Source of the DNA: Mycolicibacillus parakoreensis | GTDB lineage: Bacteria > Actinomycetota > Actinomycetes > Mycobacteriales > Mycobacteriaceae | Length of the DNA stretch: 64,000 bases | Direction of reading: 5' to 3' | NCBI RefSeq assembly: GCF_022370835.2 | Contig: NZ_CP092365.1 | Coordinates: 434,001-498,000 of the forward strand | In this document: positions 36,047 through 44,948 of the stretch, in pieces | Layout of the letters: each line of letters opens with the position of its first letter | How positions within the stretch are numbered: position 1 is the first letter of the stretch | Translations under genes and position numbers: made by a program | The notes under the pieces: generated by a model | The model's database searches: none | The model's input: only the letters and a program-made list of their open reading frames with translations | What the model was told of the DNA's origin: nothing

Positions 36047-37018
36047 TCAACCGCGCAGCGAGGCGGTGATCGCCTCGGTGGGCGAGCGCCAGCTCAGATC
36101 CAGGTCGGCGAGCGTCTTGGTGTCGTCGGTGGGGGTGGCCTCGGTGAGCAGCCAGGCCGCCTCGTAGCCGAACCCGGAGTCCAGCGGCAGCAACCGGCCG
36201 GCCACATCGGCCGCGCGGCCCGCGGCGCGGAACAGCGCCGGGGTGATCGGGAACCGCCGGATCGGTCGGCCGAGGCCGGCCTCGACCGCGGCGATCATGG
36301 CGTCGAACTCCACCATCGCCCCGCCGCAGACGTAGCGGTGCGGGCCGCGGCCGGCCACCATCGCGCGGGTGTGCACCGCGGCGACGTCGCGCACGTCGAT
36401 CATCGCCATCGCGCCGCGCAGGCGCGGGGCCATACGGAACCGCGTGATCGGCGCCCAGCCCGCCTCGGTGGCGCCCGGGGCGGTGTGAAACGCCGCGCCG
36501 ACCACACTCGACGGATAGGTGATCACCACCGGCGCGCCCTCGGCCTGCAACTCGCGGGCCACCCGGTCGGCGTAGCCCTTGGTGCGCGCATACGCGCTGC
36601 GCCCGGCCACCGTGGGGGTGTCCGGGCCGATCACCCCGTCCGGTGGGGGGAACATCGCGCTGTAGCTGCTCACGGTGACGATCGGATCCAGGCCCGCCTC
36701 GGCGGCGCGGGTCAGGATCGTCTCGGCGGCGTAGGCGTTGATCTGCCACATCAGCGTCGCGCGCCGGTCGTCGGTGCCGACCACCCCCGCGGCGTGCAGC
36801 ACCGCGTCGGCCCCGTCGAGCAGGGCGCTGACCGTGCCCTCGGCGCGGAGGTCGCCGTCGACGGTGGTGAGCGCGCCGAGTTCGGCCAGCCGCGGGATCA
36901 CCGGGTCGTCGGCGCAGCCCGGCGCCACCAACAGCCGCACCGCATGGCCCGCCTCCAACAGCGCCTTGACGGTGTGCGCGCCCACATAGCCGGTCCCGCC
37001 GGTCACCGCGACCAGCAT
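36047..37018 (-). CDS. extended SDR / NAD-dependent epimerase-dehydratase family protein
   Basis: A 323-residue extended SDR has the N-terminal NAD(P) motif VTGGTGYVGA (residues 5-14). The catalytic YxxxK is in SAYARTKGYADR. It resembles 3-beta-hydroxysteroid dehydrogenase/isomerase-like and dihydroflavonol reductase-like proteins, which would suit a sterol cluster, but the substrate is not evident. The ATG is 10 bases beyond the echA19 stop, so it is co-transcribed with echA19. Confidence 0.8.
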   Translation of the reverse strand: MLVAVTGGTGYVGAHTVKALLEAGHAVRLLVAPGCADDPVIPRLAELGALTTVDGDLRAEGTVSALLDGADAVLHAAGVVGTDDRRATLMWQINAYAAETILTRAAEAGLDPIVTVSSYSAMFPPPDGVIGPDTPTVAGRSAYARTKGYADRVARELQAEGAPVVITYPSSVVGAAFHTAPGATEAGWAPITRFRMAPRLRGAMAMIDVRDVAAVHTRAMVAGRGPHRYVCGGAMVEFDAMIAAVEAGLGRPIRRFPITPALFRAAGRAADVAGRLLPLDSGFGYEAAWLLTEATPTDDTKTLADLDLSWRSPTEAITASLRG

Positions 37019-37028
37019 CAGCGGCCCC

Positions 37029-37817
37029 TCAGCGGCCCGTGAACTGCGCCGGGCGCTTCTCGGCGAAGGCCCGCGGGCCCTCCTTGGCGTCGTCGCTCAA
37101 GAACACCTCGATGCCGATGCGGGTGTCGAGGGCGAACGCGTCGTTCTCGGCCATGCCCTCGGTCTCGCGGATGGTGCGCAGCATCGCCTGCACCGCCAGC
37201 GGGCCGTTGGCGTTGACCTGCTCGGCGATCGCCAGCGCCTTGTCCAGCGCCTGCCCGTCGGGCACCACATAGCCGATCAGCCCGATGTCGCGGGCCTCGG
37301 CCGCGCTGATGTGCCGCCCGGTCAACAGCAGGTCGGCGGCGAGCGTGTAGGGGATCTGGCGGGTCAGGCGCACCGCCGAGCCGCCCATCGGATACAGGCT
37401 CCAGCGGGCCTCGGAGATCCCGAACTTGGCGCTCTGCCCGGCGACCCGGATGTCGGTGCCCTGCAGGATCTCGGTGCCCCCGGCGATCGCGGGGCCCTCG
37501 ACCGCGGCGATCAACGGTTTTTTCAGCCGCCGGCCCTTGAGCAGTGCGTCGATCCGCGACGGGTCGTAGCTGCCGTCGGCGAACGACTCGCCCGGTGGGC
37601 GGGCCTTCATCGCCTTGAGGTCCATGCCGGCGCAGAAGCAGCCGCCGGCCCCGGTCAGGATCACCGAACGGATGTCGTCGTCGGTGTCGGCGCGGTCCCA
37701 GGCCTCCACCATGATCGCCATCATCTCCGAGGAGAGCGCGTTGCGCGCCTCCGGTCGGTTCAGCGTCACGACCAGGGTGTGTCCGCGCTGCTCAACCAGT
37801 GCGTGCGTCTCGCTCAC
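37029..37817 (-). CDS. echA19: steroid enoyl-CoA hydratase EchA19
   Basis: This 262-residue crotonase-fold hydratase acts on the C24 steroid enoyl-CoA (3-oxo-chola-4,22-dien-24-oyl-CoA) in M. tuberculosis. The oxyanion-hole segment is [15 protein letters not shown]. The catalytic Glu residues are expected in [11 protein letters not shown] and KFGISEARW. Length is one residue less than Rv3516. It is divergent from fadD19 across a KstR box. With ChsH3 it offers two hydration stereochemistries. Confidence 0.92.
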   Translation of the reverse strand: MSETHALVEQRGHTLVVTLNRPEARNALSSEMMAIMVEAWDRADTDDDIRSVILTGAGGCFCAGMDLKAMKARPPGESFADGSYDPSRIDALLKGRRLKKPLIAAVEGPAIAGGTEILQGTDIRVAGQSAKFGISEARWSLYPMGGSAVRLTRQIPYTLAADLLLTGRHISAAEARDIGLIGYVVPDGQALDKALAIAEQVNANGPLAVQAMLRTIRETEGMAENDAFALDTRIGIEVFLSDDAKEGPRAFAEKRPAQFTGR

Positions 37818-37862
37818 CGATCCCCGCCTTCCTGGAGTTCACCGCCCAACTTGAAAACGAAA

Positions 37863-37876
37863 TGTAACACGTTCTA
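37863..37876. promoter_or_regulatory. KstR operator between echA19 and fadD19
   Basis: TGTAACACGTTCTA matches the KstR box. It lies 45 bases from the echA19 start and 11 bases from the fadD19 GTG, where no Shine-Dalgarno sequence can fit well, so fadD19 is probably leaderless. Confidence 0.87.
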
Positions 37877-37887
37877 GTTTGTGTGTC

Positions 37888-39537
37888 GTGGCTCTCAATA
37901 TTGCTGATCTCGCCGAGCACGCCGTCGACGCTGTGCCCGACCGTGTCGCCCTGATCTGTGGCGACGACCAGTTGACCTACGCCCAACTGGAGGAGAAGGC
38001 CAACCGGCTGGCGCACTACCTGATCGATCAGGGCGTGAAAAAGGACGACAAGGTGGGGTTGTACTGCCGCAACCGCAACGAGATCGTCATCGCGATGCTG
38101 GGCGTCGTCAAGGCCGGCGCGATCCTGGTCAACGTCAACTTCCGCTACGTCGAGGGTGAGCTGCGCTACCTGTTCGACAACTCCGACATGGTCGCGCTGG
38201 TCCACGAGCGCCAGTACGCCGACCGGGTGGCCAACGTGCTGCCCGACACCCCGAAGCTCACCACGATCCTGGTCGTCGAAGACGGCAGCGACGCCGACTA
38301 CCAGCGGTACGGCGGGGTGGAGTTCAGCGCCGCGCTGGCGGCCGGCTCCCCGGAGCGCGACTTCGGTCCCCGCAGCGAAGACGACATCTACCTGCTCTAC
38401 ACCGGCGGCACCACCGGGTTCCCCAAGGGCGTGATGTGGCGCCACGAGGACATCTACCGGGTGCTGTTCGGCGGCACCGACTTCGCCACCGGCGAGCCGA
38501 TCGCCGACGAATACGACCTGGCCAAACAGGCCGCCGCCAACCCCCCGATGGTGCGTCACCCGATCCCGCCGATGATCCACGGCGCCACCCAGTCGGCGAC
38601 CTGGATGTCGCTGTTTTCCGGGCAGACGATCGTGCTGGCCCCCGAGTTCGACCCCGACCAGGTGTGGCGCACCATCCACGACCACAAGGTCAACCTGCTG
38701 TTCTTCACCGGCGACGCGATGGGCCGCCCGCTGCTCGATGCGCTTTTGGCCGCCGAGCAGCGCGGCGAGGACTACGACCTGTCGTCGCTGTTCCTGCTGG
38801 CGTCGACCGCGGCGCTGTTCTCCCCGTCGATCAAGGAGAAGCTGCTGGAGCTGCTGCCCAACCGGATCATCACCGACTCGATCGGGTCCAGCGAGACCGG
38901 GTTCGGCGGCACCAGCATCGTCGCCAAGGGCGAGGCCCACACCGGCGGGCCGCGGGTGACGATCGACAAGACCACCGTCGTGCTCGACGAGGACGGCAAC
39001 GAGGTGGTGCCCGGCTCCGGGGTGCGCGGCATCATCGCCAAACGCGGCCACATCCCGGTCGGCTACTACAAGGACGAGAAGAAGACCGCCGAGACCTTCC
39101 GCACCATCAACGGGGTGCGCTACGCCATCCCCGGCGACTACGCCCAGGTCGAGGTCGACGGCACCGTCACCATGCTCGGACGCGGATCGGTGTCGATCAA
39201 CTCCGGCGGGGAGAAGATCTACCCCGAGGAGGTCGAGGCCGCGCTCAAGGGCCACCCCGAGGTGTTCGACGCCCTGGTCGTCGGGGTGCCCGACCCGCGC
39301 TACGGCCAGCACGTCGCCGCGGTGGTGCAGACCCGCGCAGGTGTGCGCCCGAGCCTGGCCGACCTCGACGCGTTCGTGCGCTCGGAGATCGCCGGCTACA
39401 AGGTGCCGCGCAGCGTGTGGTTCGTCGACGAGGTGAAACGCTCCCCGGCCGGCAAACCGGACTACCGGTGGGCCAAGGAGTGCACCGAGGCCCGCCCGGC
39501 CGACGAGGTGCACGCCAAACACGTCCAGGACCGCTGA
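37888..39537 (+). CDS. fadD19: steroid-CoA ligase FadD19
   Basis: This 549-residue acyl-CoA synthetase activates the C8 side chain of 3-oxocholest-4-en-26-oate. The AMP/P-loop is LLYTGGTTGFPKGVMWRHED. The A5 region is GSSETGFGG, the A7 region PGDYAQVEVDG, and the C-terminal Lys is in KRSPAGKPDYRW. The GTG at 37888 gives one residue more than M. tuberculosis FadD19; an in-frame TTG three codons earlier lies at the edge of the KstR box and is unlikely. The stop overlaps the next gene start. Confidence 0.93.
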   Translation: MALNIADLAEHAVDAVPDRVALICGDDQLTYAQLEEKANRLAHYLIDQGVKKDDKVGLYCRNRNEIVIAMLGVVKAGAILVNVNFRYVEGELRYLFDNSDMVALVHERQYADRVANVLPDTPKLTTILVVEDGSDADYQRYGGVEFSAALAAGSPERDFGPRSEDDIYLLYTGGTTGFPKGVMWRHEDIYRVLFGGTDFATGEPIADEYDLAKQAAANPPMVRHPIPPMIHGATQSATWMSLFSGQTIVLAPEFDPDQVWRTIHDHKVNLLFFTGDAMGRPLLDALLAAEQRGEDYDLSSLFLLASTAALFSPSIKEKLLELLPNRIITDSIGSSETGFGGTSIVAKGEAHTGGPRVTIDKTTVVLDEDGNEVVPGSGVRGIIAKRGHIPVGYYKDEKKTAETFRTINGVRYAIPGDYAQVEVDGTVTMLGRGSVSINSGGEKIYPEEVEAALKGHPEVFDALVVGVPDPRYGQHVAAVVQTRAGVRPSLADLDAFVRSEIAGYKVPRSVWFVDEVKRSPAGKPDYRWAKECTEARPADEVHAKHVQDR

Positions 39538-40658
39538 TGCGCACCGCCTTGAGCGAGCGGTTCGGGATCACCTACCCGATCTTCGTGTTCACCCCGTCGG
39601 AGAAGGTCGCCGCGGCGGTCAGCCGCGCCGGCGGGCTCGGGGTGCTCGGGTGTGTGCGGTTCAACGAGGCCGACGAACTCGACGCGGTGCTGAGTTGGAT
39701 GGACGCCAACACCGACGGCAAACCGTACGGCGTGGACGTCGTCATGCCGGCCCAGGTGCCCACCGAGGGCAGCGCGGTCGACATCGACAAGCTCATCCCC
39801 GCCGGCCACCGCGCGTTCGTCGACAAGACGCTGACCGAGTTGGGGGTGCCGCCGCTGGCCGACGACGCCGACTCCTCCGCCGGGGTGCTGGGCTGGCTGC
39901 ATTCGGTGGCCCGCTCGCACGTGGAGGTGGCGCTGCGCCACCCGATCGCCCTGATCGCCAACGCCTTGGGCTCCCCACCCAACGACGTGATCGCCGAGGC
40001 CCACGACGCGGGCGTACCGGTGGCCGCGCTCGCCGGCTCCGCCGAGCATGCCCGCCGCCACGTCGCCAACGGCGTGGACATCGTGGTCGCCCAGGGCTAC
40101 GAGGCCGGCGGGCACACCGGGGAGATCGCCTCGATGGTGTTGTGGCCCGAGATCGTCGACGCGGTCGGCGAGCGGGCCGCGGTGCTCGCCGCCGGCGGGG
40201 TCGGCACCGGTCGGCAGGTGGCCGCCGCGCTGGCGTTGGGCACCGCCGGGGTCTGGATGGGCTCGGCGTTTCTCACCGCCGCCGAATACGACCTGGGGGT
40301 GCGCGGGCGGTCCGGGGCCTCGGTGATCCAGCAGGCGCTGCTGGCGGCGAGTTCCGCGGACACCGTGCGCCGGCGCATCTACTCCGGCAAACCGGCCCGG
40401 CTGCTCAAAAGCCGCTGGACCGACGCGTGGGACGCCGACGACGCCCCCGAGCCGCTGCCGATGCCGCTGCAGAACATCCTGGTCGGGGAGGCCCACGCCC
40501 GGATGGCCCAATCCGACGACCCCACCACGGTGGCGATGCCGGCCGGCCAGATCGTCGGGACGATGAACCGGATCCGCCCGGCCGCCGACATCATCGCCGA
40601 GCTGGTCGCCGGGTTCGAGGCCGCCACCCACCGCCTCGACGACATCCGCGACCGCTGA
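39537..40658 (+). CDS. nitronate monooxygenase / 2-nitropropane dioxygenase-like flavoprotein
   Basis: A 373-residue FMN TIM-barrel protein starts at an ATG overlapping the fadD19 stop. Typical motifs are AAVSRAGGLGVLGCVRF near the N-terminus, DIVVAQGYEAGGHTGE, and LAAGGVGTGRQVAAALALGT (phosphate binding). Family members oxidise alkyl nitronates or act as FMN-dependent enoyl-type reductases, and actual substrates are often unknown. Coupling to fadD19 suggests a role on a CoA-activated sterol intermediate or in detoxification. Confidence 0.82.
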   Translation: MRTALSERFGITYPIFVFTPSEKVAAAVSRAGGLGVLGCVRFNEADELDAVLSWMDANTDGKPYGVDVVMPAQVPTEGSAVDIDKLIPAGHRAFVDKTLTELGVPPLADDADSSAGVLGWLHSVARSHVEVALRHPIALIANALGSPPNDVIAEAHDAGVPVAALAGSAEHARRHVANGVDIVVAQGYEAGGHTGEIASMVLWPEIVDAVGERAAVLAAGGVGTGRQVAAALALGTAGVWMGSAFLTAAEYDLGVRGRSGASVIQQALLAASSADTVRRRIYSGKPARLLKSRWTDAWDADDAPEPLPMPLQNILVGEAHARMAQSDDPTTVAMPAGQIVGTMNRIRPAADIIAELVAGFEAATHRLDDIRDR

Positions 40659-40680
40659 GCGGGGGTTACGCTGGCCGTCG

Positions 40681-41502
40681 ATGACCATCGACGTGTGGAT
40701 GCAGCACCCGACCCGCCGGTTCCTCGCCGACGACATGCTGGCGTCGCTGCGCCGGTGGACCGGCGAGGCGATCCCCGCCCCGGACGTCGCGGACGTGGCG
40801 CCGGCGGCCACGGTCGCGTCGATGGACGCCGCCGCCGTGCGCCTCGGGCTGCTCAGCGCCTGGTGCGGGCCGCGCGGGGAGCTGGTCTCCAACGACGAGG
40901 TCGCCGAGTGGGTGCGCGCCTACCCCGACCGGTTCGCCGGGGTGGCCGGTGTCGACCTGGACCGACCGATGGCGGCGGTCCGCGAGCTGCGCCGCCGGGT
41001 GCGCGAGGACGGGTTCGTCGGACTGCGGGTGGTGCCGTGGCTGTGGAACGCCCCGCCCACCGATCGCCGCTACTACCCGCTGTTCGCCGAGTGCGTGCAG
41101 CTCGGCGTCCCGTTCTGCACCCAGGTCGGCCACACCGGGCCGCTGCGGCCGTCGGAGACCGGCCGGCCGATCCCCTACATCGACCAGGTGGCGCTGGACT
41201 TCCCGGAGCTGACGGTGGTCTGCGGGCACGTCGGCTATCCGTGGACCGAGGAGATGATCGCGGTGGCCCGCAAACACGAGAACGTCTACATCGACACCTC
41301 CGCCTACACCACCCGCCGGCTGCCCGCCGAGCTGGTCGGGTTCATGAAGACCGGGACCGGGCAGCGCAAGGTGCTCTTCGGCACCAACTATCCGATGATC
41401 GGCCACGCCCACGCCCTGAGCGGCCTGGACGAGCTCGGGCTCACCGACCAGGGGCGCGCCGACTACCTGCACGGCAACGCCGCGCGGGTCTTCGGTCTGT
41501 GA
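40681..41502 (+). CDS. amidohydrolase family 2 protein
   Basis: This 273-residue protein has the ACMSD-like metal-dependent hydrolase/decarboxylase fold. Visible features are a GFVGLRVVPWLW strand, QVGHTGPLRPSE, VVCGHVGYPWTEEMI (metal-binding His), YIDTSAYTT and VLFGTNYPMI. The usual N-terminal HxH motif is not obvious; the sequence opens MTIDVWMQHP, with a single His. It is 22 bases downstream of the flavoprotein gene and probably in the fadD19 transcript. Substrate unknown. Confidence 0.8.
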   Translation: MTIDVWMQHPTRRFLADDMLASLRRWTGEAIPAPDVADVAPAATVASMDAAAVRLGLLSAWCGPRGELVSNDEVAEWVRAYPDRFAGVAGVDLDRPMAAVRELRRRVREDGFVGLRVVPWLWNAPPTDRRYYPLFAECVQLGVPFCTQVGHTGPLRPSETGRPIPYIDQVALDFPELTVVCGHVGYPWTEEMIAVARKHENVYIDTSAYTTRRLPAELVGFMKTGTGQRKVLFGTNYPMIGHAHALSGLDELGLTDQGRADYLHGNAARVFGL

Positions 41503-41511
41503 CCGCCGGGC

Positions 41512-43065
41512 TCACCGGCCGGGCAGGGCCTGCACCGCCCGGATCAACGGGGTGAGCGCCTTCTGCCAGACGGTCTGCGGGATCCCCAGCGGCGGATCGA
41601 GATTGAGCACCCGCGCGGTCGACACGGTGCGCGGCTCGGTGTATTTGAGCAGGCCCTCGGGGCCGTGCCGACGGCCCACCCCGGAGGCCTTCATCCCGCC
41701 CATCGGTGCCGCGGTGGAGCCGAACGTGAGCGCATACCCCTCGTCGACGTTGACGGTGCCGGCGTCGATGCGGGCGGCGATGGCCTCCCCGTCGGCCTTG
41801 CTGGCCGCCCACACGCTGGCGTTGAGGCCGTACTCGGTGTCGTTGGCGCGGGCGATGGCCTCCTCGACGTCGCCGACCGGGTAGATCGCCACCAGCGGGC
41901 CGAACGTCTCGGCGCGGCCGCACTCCATCTCGTCGGTGACGTCGGTGAGCACGGTCGGTTCGAAGAACAGCGGGCCCAGATCGGGGCGCGCGTTGCCGCC
42001 GGCCACCACCGTGGCGCCCTTGACCTTCGCGTCGTCGAGATGGCCGGTGACCGTTTTGATCTGGTCCTCGGAGATCAGCGAACCCATGTCGGCGGAGAAG
42101 TCGTAGGCGGGGCCGAGTTTCATCGCCCGCACCTGCTCGGCGAACTTGGCGGTGAACTCCTCGGCGATCTCGCGCTCGACGTAGATGCGTTCCACCGAGA
42201 TGCACAGCTGGCCGGCGTTGGAGAAGCAGGCGCGGGTGGCGGCCTTGGCGACCTCGTCGAGGTCGGCGCCGCGGGTGACGATCATCGGGTTCTTGCCGCC
42301 GAGTTCGGCGGAGAACCCGATCAGCCGCCGGCCGCACTGCTCGGCCAGGGTCCGGCCGGTCGCACTCGACCCGGTGAACATCAGGTAGTCGCAGTGCGCC
42401 ACGATCGCGGTACCCACCACCGAGCCGGGCCCGGGCACCACCGCGAACAGCTCCCGCGGCAGCCCCGCCCGATACAGCAGTTCGGCGTTGGCCAGGGTGC
42501 AGTAGGGGGTCTGGCTGTCGGGTTTGACCACCACCGCGTTGCCGGCCAGCAGCGCCGGGATCGAATCGGAGATCGACAGCGCCATCGGATAGTTCCACGG
42601 CGCGATCACCCCGACCACCCCCTTGGGCGCGGGGGTGACGACGGTTTTGACGATGCCGGGAAGCAGGCCCGCCACCCGTTTGGGCTTGAGCAGTTTCGGC
42701 GCCTGGCGCGCGTAGTAGCGGGCGTTGAGGATCATGTCGACGATCTCTTCCTGCGCCGCCGAGCGGGCCTTGCCGGTCTCGGCCTGTGCGACATCCATCA
42801 GGAAGTCCCGGTTGGCGATCACCAGGTCGCGGAAGCGCTCGAGGATCGCCGCGCGCTCCTTGACCGGCCGGGCGGCCCAGCGGGCCTGGGCGGCGCGGGC
42901 GCGGGCGAACGCGGCGGCGACGTCGTCGGCGGTGCCGATCGGGATCGTGGTCAGTTCCGCACCGGTGAACACCTCGGTGAGGGTTCTGGCGGGCCGGGCG
43001 TCGGGATCGTCGAGGGCGACCAGGCGGCGTAACCGGTCGAAGTCGGCGGCAGGGGGTGCGGGCAT
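41512..43065 (-). CDS. gabD2: succinate-semialdehyde dehydrogenase GabD2-like
   Basis: This 517-residue aldehyde dehydrogenase is very similar to M. tuberculosis GabD2 (Rv1731) along its whole length. The N-terminus is MPAPPAADFDRLRRLVALDD, the general-base Glu is in GFSAELGGKNP, and the catalytic Cys is in SNAGQLCISVERIYV. The ATG at 43065 has AGGAG eight bases upstream. In M. tuberculosis this gene is elsewhere in the genome, so its position beside the sterol genes is a local rearrangement. It is convergent with the amidohydrolase gene (9-base gap). Confidence 0.88.
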   Translation of the reverse strand: MPAPPAADFDRLRRLVALDDPDARPARTLTEVFTGAELTTIPIGTADDVAAAFARARAAQARWAARPVKERAAILERFRDLVIANRDFLMDVAQAETGKARSAAQEEIVDMILNARYYARQAPKLLKPKRVAGLLPGIVKTVVTPAPKGVVGVIAPWNYPMALSISDSIPALLAGNAVVVKPDSQTPYCTLANAELLYRAGLPRELFAVVPGPGSVVGTAIVAHCDYLMFTGSSATGRTLAEQCGRRLIGFSAELGGKNPMIVTRGADLDEVAKAATRACFSNAGQLCISVERIYVEREIAEEFTAKFAEQVRAMKLGPAYDFSADMGSLISEDQIKTVTGHLDDAKVKGATVVAGGNARPDLGPLFFEPTVLTDVTDEMECGRAETFGPLVAIYPVGDVEEAIARANDTEYGLNASVWAASKADGEAIAARIDAGTVNVDEGYALTFGSTAAPMGGMKASGVGRRHGPEGLLKYTEPRTVSTARVLNLDPPLGIPQTVWQKALTPLIRAVQALPGR

Positions 43066-43178
43066 GACTTTCACTCCTGCTGATGAGTGGCTAACCGTTG
43101 AGCCCAAGCTACCCGCACCGCGGGGCCATCCCCGACGCCCGGGGGACGCGGGTCAGCCGGTGCCCGCCCGACACAGGC

Positions 43179-43192
43179 CACGTCCGGACGTG
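43179..43192. terminator. perfect palindrome downstream of the multicopper oxidase gene
   Basis: CACGTCCGGACGTG is a perfect 14-bp palindrome in the 159-base gap between gabD2 and the multicopper oxidase gene. It lies 32 bases after the oxidase stop in its direction of transcription. A hairpin without a T-run is plausible as a mycobacterial-type terminator; a protein-binding site for gabD2 is the alternative. Confidence 0.35.
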
Positions 43193-43224
43193 CACGGCGG
43201 CGTCGTGCGCACGTGCCGGTGCCG

Positions 43225-44712
43225 TTATGGCTCGACGGTGAAGTTGAACATCATGCCGGTTTCGTGGTGTTCGGCGATGTGGCAGTGCGTCATCCACACC
43301 CCGGGGTTGGTGAGCTCGAGCAGGATGTCGGTGATTTGCCCGGTCGGCACCAACACGGTGTCCTTCCACACCAGGTTGGGTTCGGCCTCGCCGTCGCGGG
43401 CCACGATGAGGAACCGCCCGGCGCCGTGGATGTGCATGGGATGTTGCATCGGGTGGTCGGAGTCCGTGCCGTTGATCAGGCGGATTTTCACCCGGTCCCC
43501 GACGCGGAACCGCCAGTCGATGGCGTGGCCTTCCGCGCCGGTGTCGCGGTCGATCAGCTTCCAGCGCATGGTGTCCTGGGTGGATGCGCGATTCATCTCG
43601 ACCATGTCGTCTTCCCACTCGATCGGCTTCGGCGGCTCAGCCGGGCTGTGGCCGTGGTGGCTGTGGTCGTGGTGGCCGTGATCCATGTCCATCTCGGCGA
43701 CGAGCAGCAGAGTCTTGTCGGGCTCGGTGTCGAGATGCTCGACGACATGTTGGTGTTCGCGGACCAGGTCGTCGTTGGTCCGCAGCTGGGCGAAGTGGGC
43801 GGCCAGAGCCGGTTCGGCGGGTGTGTCGCTCACCGAAACGGTCGCCAGCACCGAGGTGTGTTCGGGTGTGCGGTGCTCGATGGTCACCGGACCCGGATCC
43901 TCGAACAGGACGTCGACCACGGCGCGCTCGGACGGCGAGATCATCACGGCGTCGACGAACTCCTCGTGTTCGCAGCGCCCGCTGTCGCCGCCCACGAGCT
44001 TTGTGTGCGCCCCGCGGAACGCGACGTTGAAGGTTCGGGTGTTGGCCGTGTTGACCAGGTAGAAGCGCACCACCTCGCCCTTGTCGGCCGCCAGCGTCGT
44101 GTCGGGCACGCCGTTCACCAGCATCACGTTACCGTAGCGGCCCATCGCGGCGTAGTTCGTCGCGCTGCGGCGAAACGGCGCGATCCTGCCGTCCTCGATC
44201 AGCAGGTCATCGATCGTCAGGGTGACCTCCCGATTGACCGCCGGCCAGTAGTCCTGCTGGGCGGGCGCGACCACGATGGTGCCGTACAGGCCCAGCTCCT
44301 GGTTGTAGTCGTGGCGCACGTGCGGGTGATACCAGTAGACGCCGGGGTCGGGAAAGGCCACGCGGTAGCTGAACTCGCCGCCGACCGGGATCGGATCCTG
44401 GGTCTGGTGAGTCCCGTCGTAGCGGTTGTCCAGGCGGATCCCGTGCCAGTGCACGGTGGCCTCCGTGTCACCGTCGTTGACGACTCTGACGGTCACCTGC
44501 GACCCCTGCCGCACCCGCAGCTGCGGGCCGGGCACTGAGCCGTTGTAGCTCAGCATGCGCACGGTGGTGTCCCCGATCTGTTTGGCCACGGGAGCGATCC
44601 TCAGCGTGTAGCTGTCGTCGTCGAGCAGGTCGACCGTGTCAACGGGCGCTGCCGGGGCGAGCCCGGCGGTCTCGGTCGGGAAGTAGTCGGTCCCCGTGTG
44701 GTGCTGGCTCAT
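43225..44712 (-). CDS. multicopper oxidase
   Basis: This 495-residue three-domain multicopper oxidase contains all four copper-ligand clusters: TVHWHGIRL, VYWYHPHVRHD, HPMQHPMHIHGAGRF and WMTHCHIAEHHETGMM. The last holds the type 1 Cys with its Met. A His-rich insert (MDHGHHDHSHHGHS) precedes the third domain, and two Met-His clusters suggest Cu(I) handling. It resembles MmcO/CueO-type enzymes, but the N-terminus (MSQHHTGTDYFPTETAG) has no Tat or Sec signal, so a cytosolic site or a different export route must be assumed. It lies downstream of the Cys-rich protein gene. Confidence 0.92.
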   Translation of the reverse strand: MSQHHTGTDYFPTETAGLAPAAPVDTVDLLDDDSYTLRIAPVAKQIGDTTVRMLSYNGSVPGPQLRVRQGSQVTVRVVNDGDTEATVHWHGIRLDNRYDGTHQTQDPIPVGGEFSYRVAFPDPGVYWYHPHVRHDYNQELGLYGTIVVAPAQQDYWPAVNREVTLTIDDLLIEDGRIAPFRRSATNYAAMGRYGNVMLVNGVPDTTLAADKGEVVRFYLVNTANTRTFNVAFRGAHTKLVGGDSGRCEHEEFVDAVMISPSERAVVDVLFEDPGPVTIEHRTPEHTSVLATVSVSDTPAEPALAAHFAQLRTNDDLVREHQHVVEHLDTEPDKTLLLVAEMDMDHGHHDHSHHGHSPAEPPKPIEWEDDMVEMNRASTQDTMRWKLIDRDTGAEGHAIDWRFRVGDRVKIRLINGTDSDHPMQHPMHIHGAGRFLIVARDGEAEPNLVWKDTVLVPTGQITDILLELTNPGVWMTHCHIAEHHETGMMFNFTVEP

Positions 44713-44772
44713 GATCTGGTGCCCTTCCCTTCGCGAGGGGTGCGGCGTTGCCGCCGCGGTGTGAAGCTGCGC

Positions 44773-44817
44773 CACAAGGTCAGGGCCTCGACGCTTGGTC
44801 GAGGCCCTGACCTTGTG
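44773..44817. terminator. 20-bp perfect hairpin between Cys-rich protein and oxidase genes
   Basis: CACAAGGTCAGGGCCTCGAC, a five-base loop, and its exact complement form a very stable stem. It starts seven bases after the Cys-rich gene stop on the minus strand and ends 60 bases before the oxidase start. No T-run follows. It probably ends or attenuates the short transcript, or protects its 3' end, so that the small protein is made in excess over the oxidase. Confidence 0.7.
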
Positions 44818-44823
44818 CGTTGA

Positions 44824-44940
44824 TCAGTCGTTGCACCGGCACGCGGGGTGACCGCACTGGCAGCCGGCCGCTTGGGTGCAGGCCGTGTCGCCACAGTTGC
44901 ATCCGGTGGACTTGTTCTGGTGTCGTTCGTTTGTGTTCAT
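44824..44940 (-). CDS. 38-residue Cys-rich metallothionein-like protein
   Basis: A 38-residue protein has seven Cys at 14, 16, 21, 27, 29, 34 and 36, plus His7 and His31. The second half is an imperfect duplication: GCNCGDTAC then GCQCGHPAC. This is the composition of a small metallothionein. It is not obviously M. tuberculosis MymT, whose Cys spacing differs. A CsoR/RicR-like palindrome overlaps its promoter and a multicopper oxidase follows, so Cu(I) binding is the best guess. The ATG has no Shine-Dalgarno; a TATAGT -10 element ends seven bases upstream, suggesting leaderless translation. Confidence 0.75.
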   Translation of the reverse strand: MNTNERHQNKSTGCNCGDTACTQAAGCQCGHPACRCND

Positions 44941-44948
44941 GGGTAATA

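Noticed and set aside
37792..39522. 576-residue minus-strand frame opposite fadD19
   Set aside because: FadD19 motifs are intact on the plus strand; the antisense frame is a base-composition artefact.
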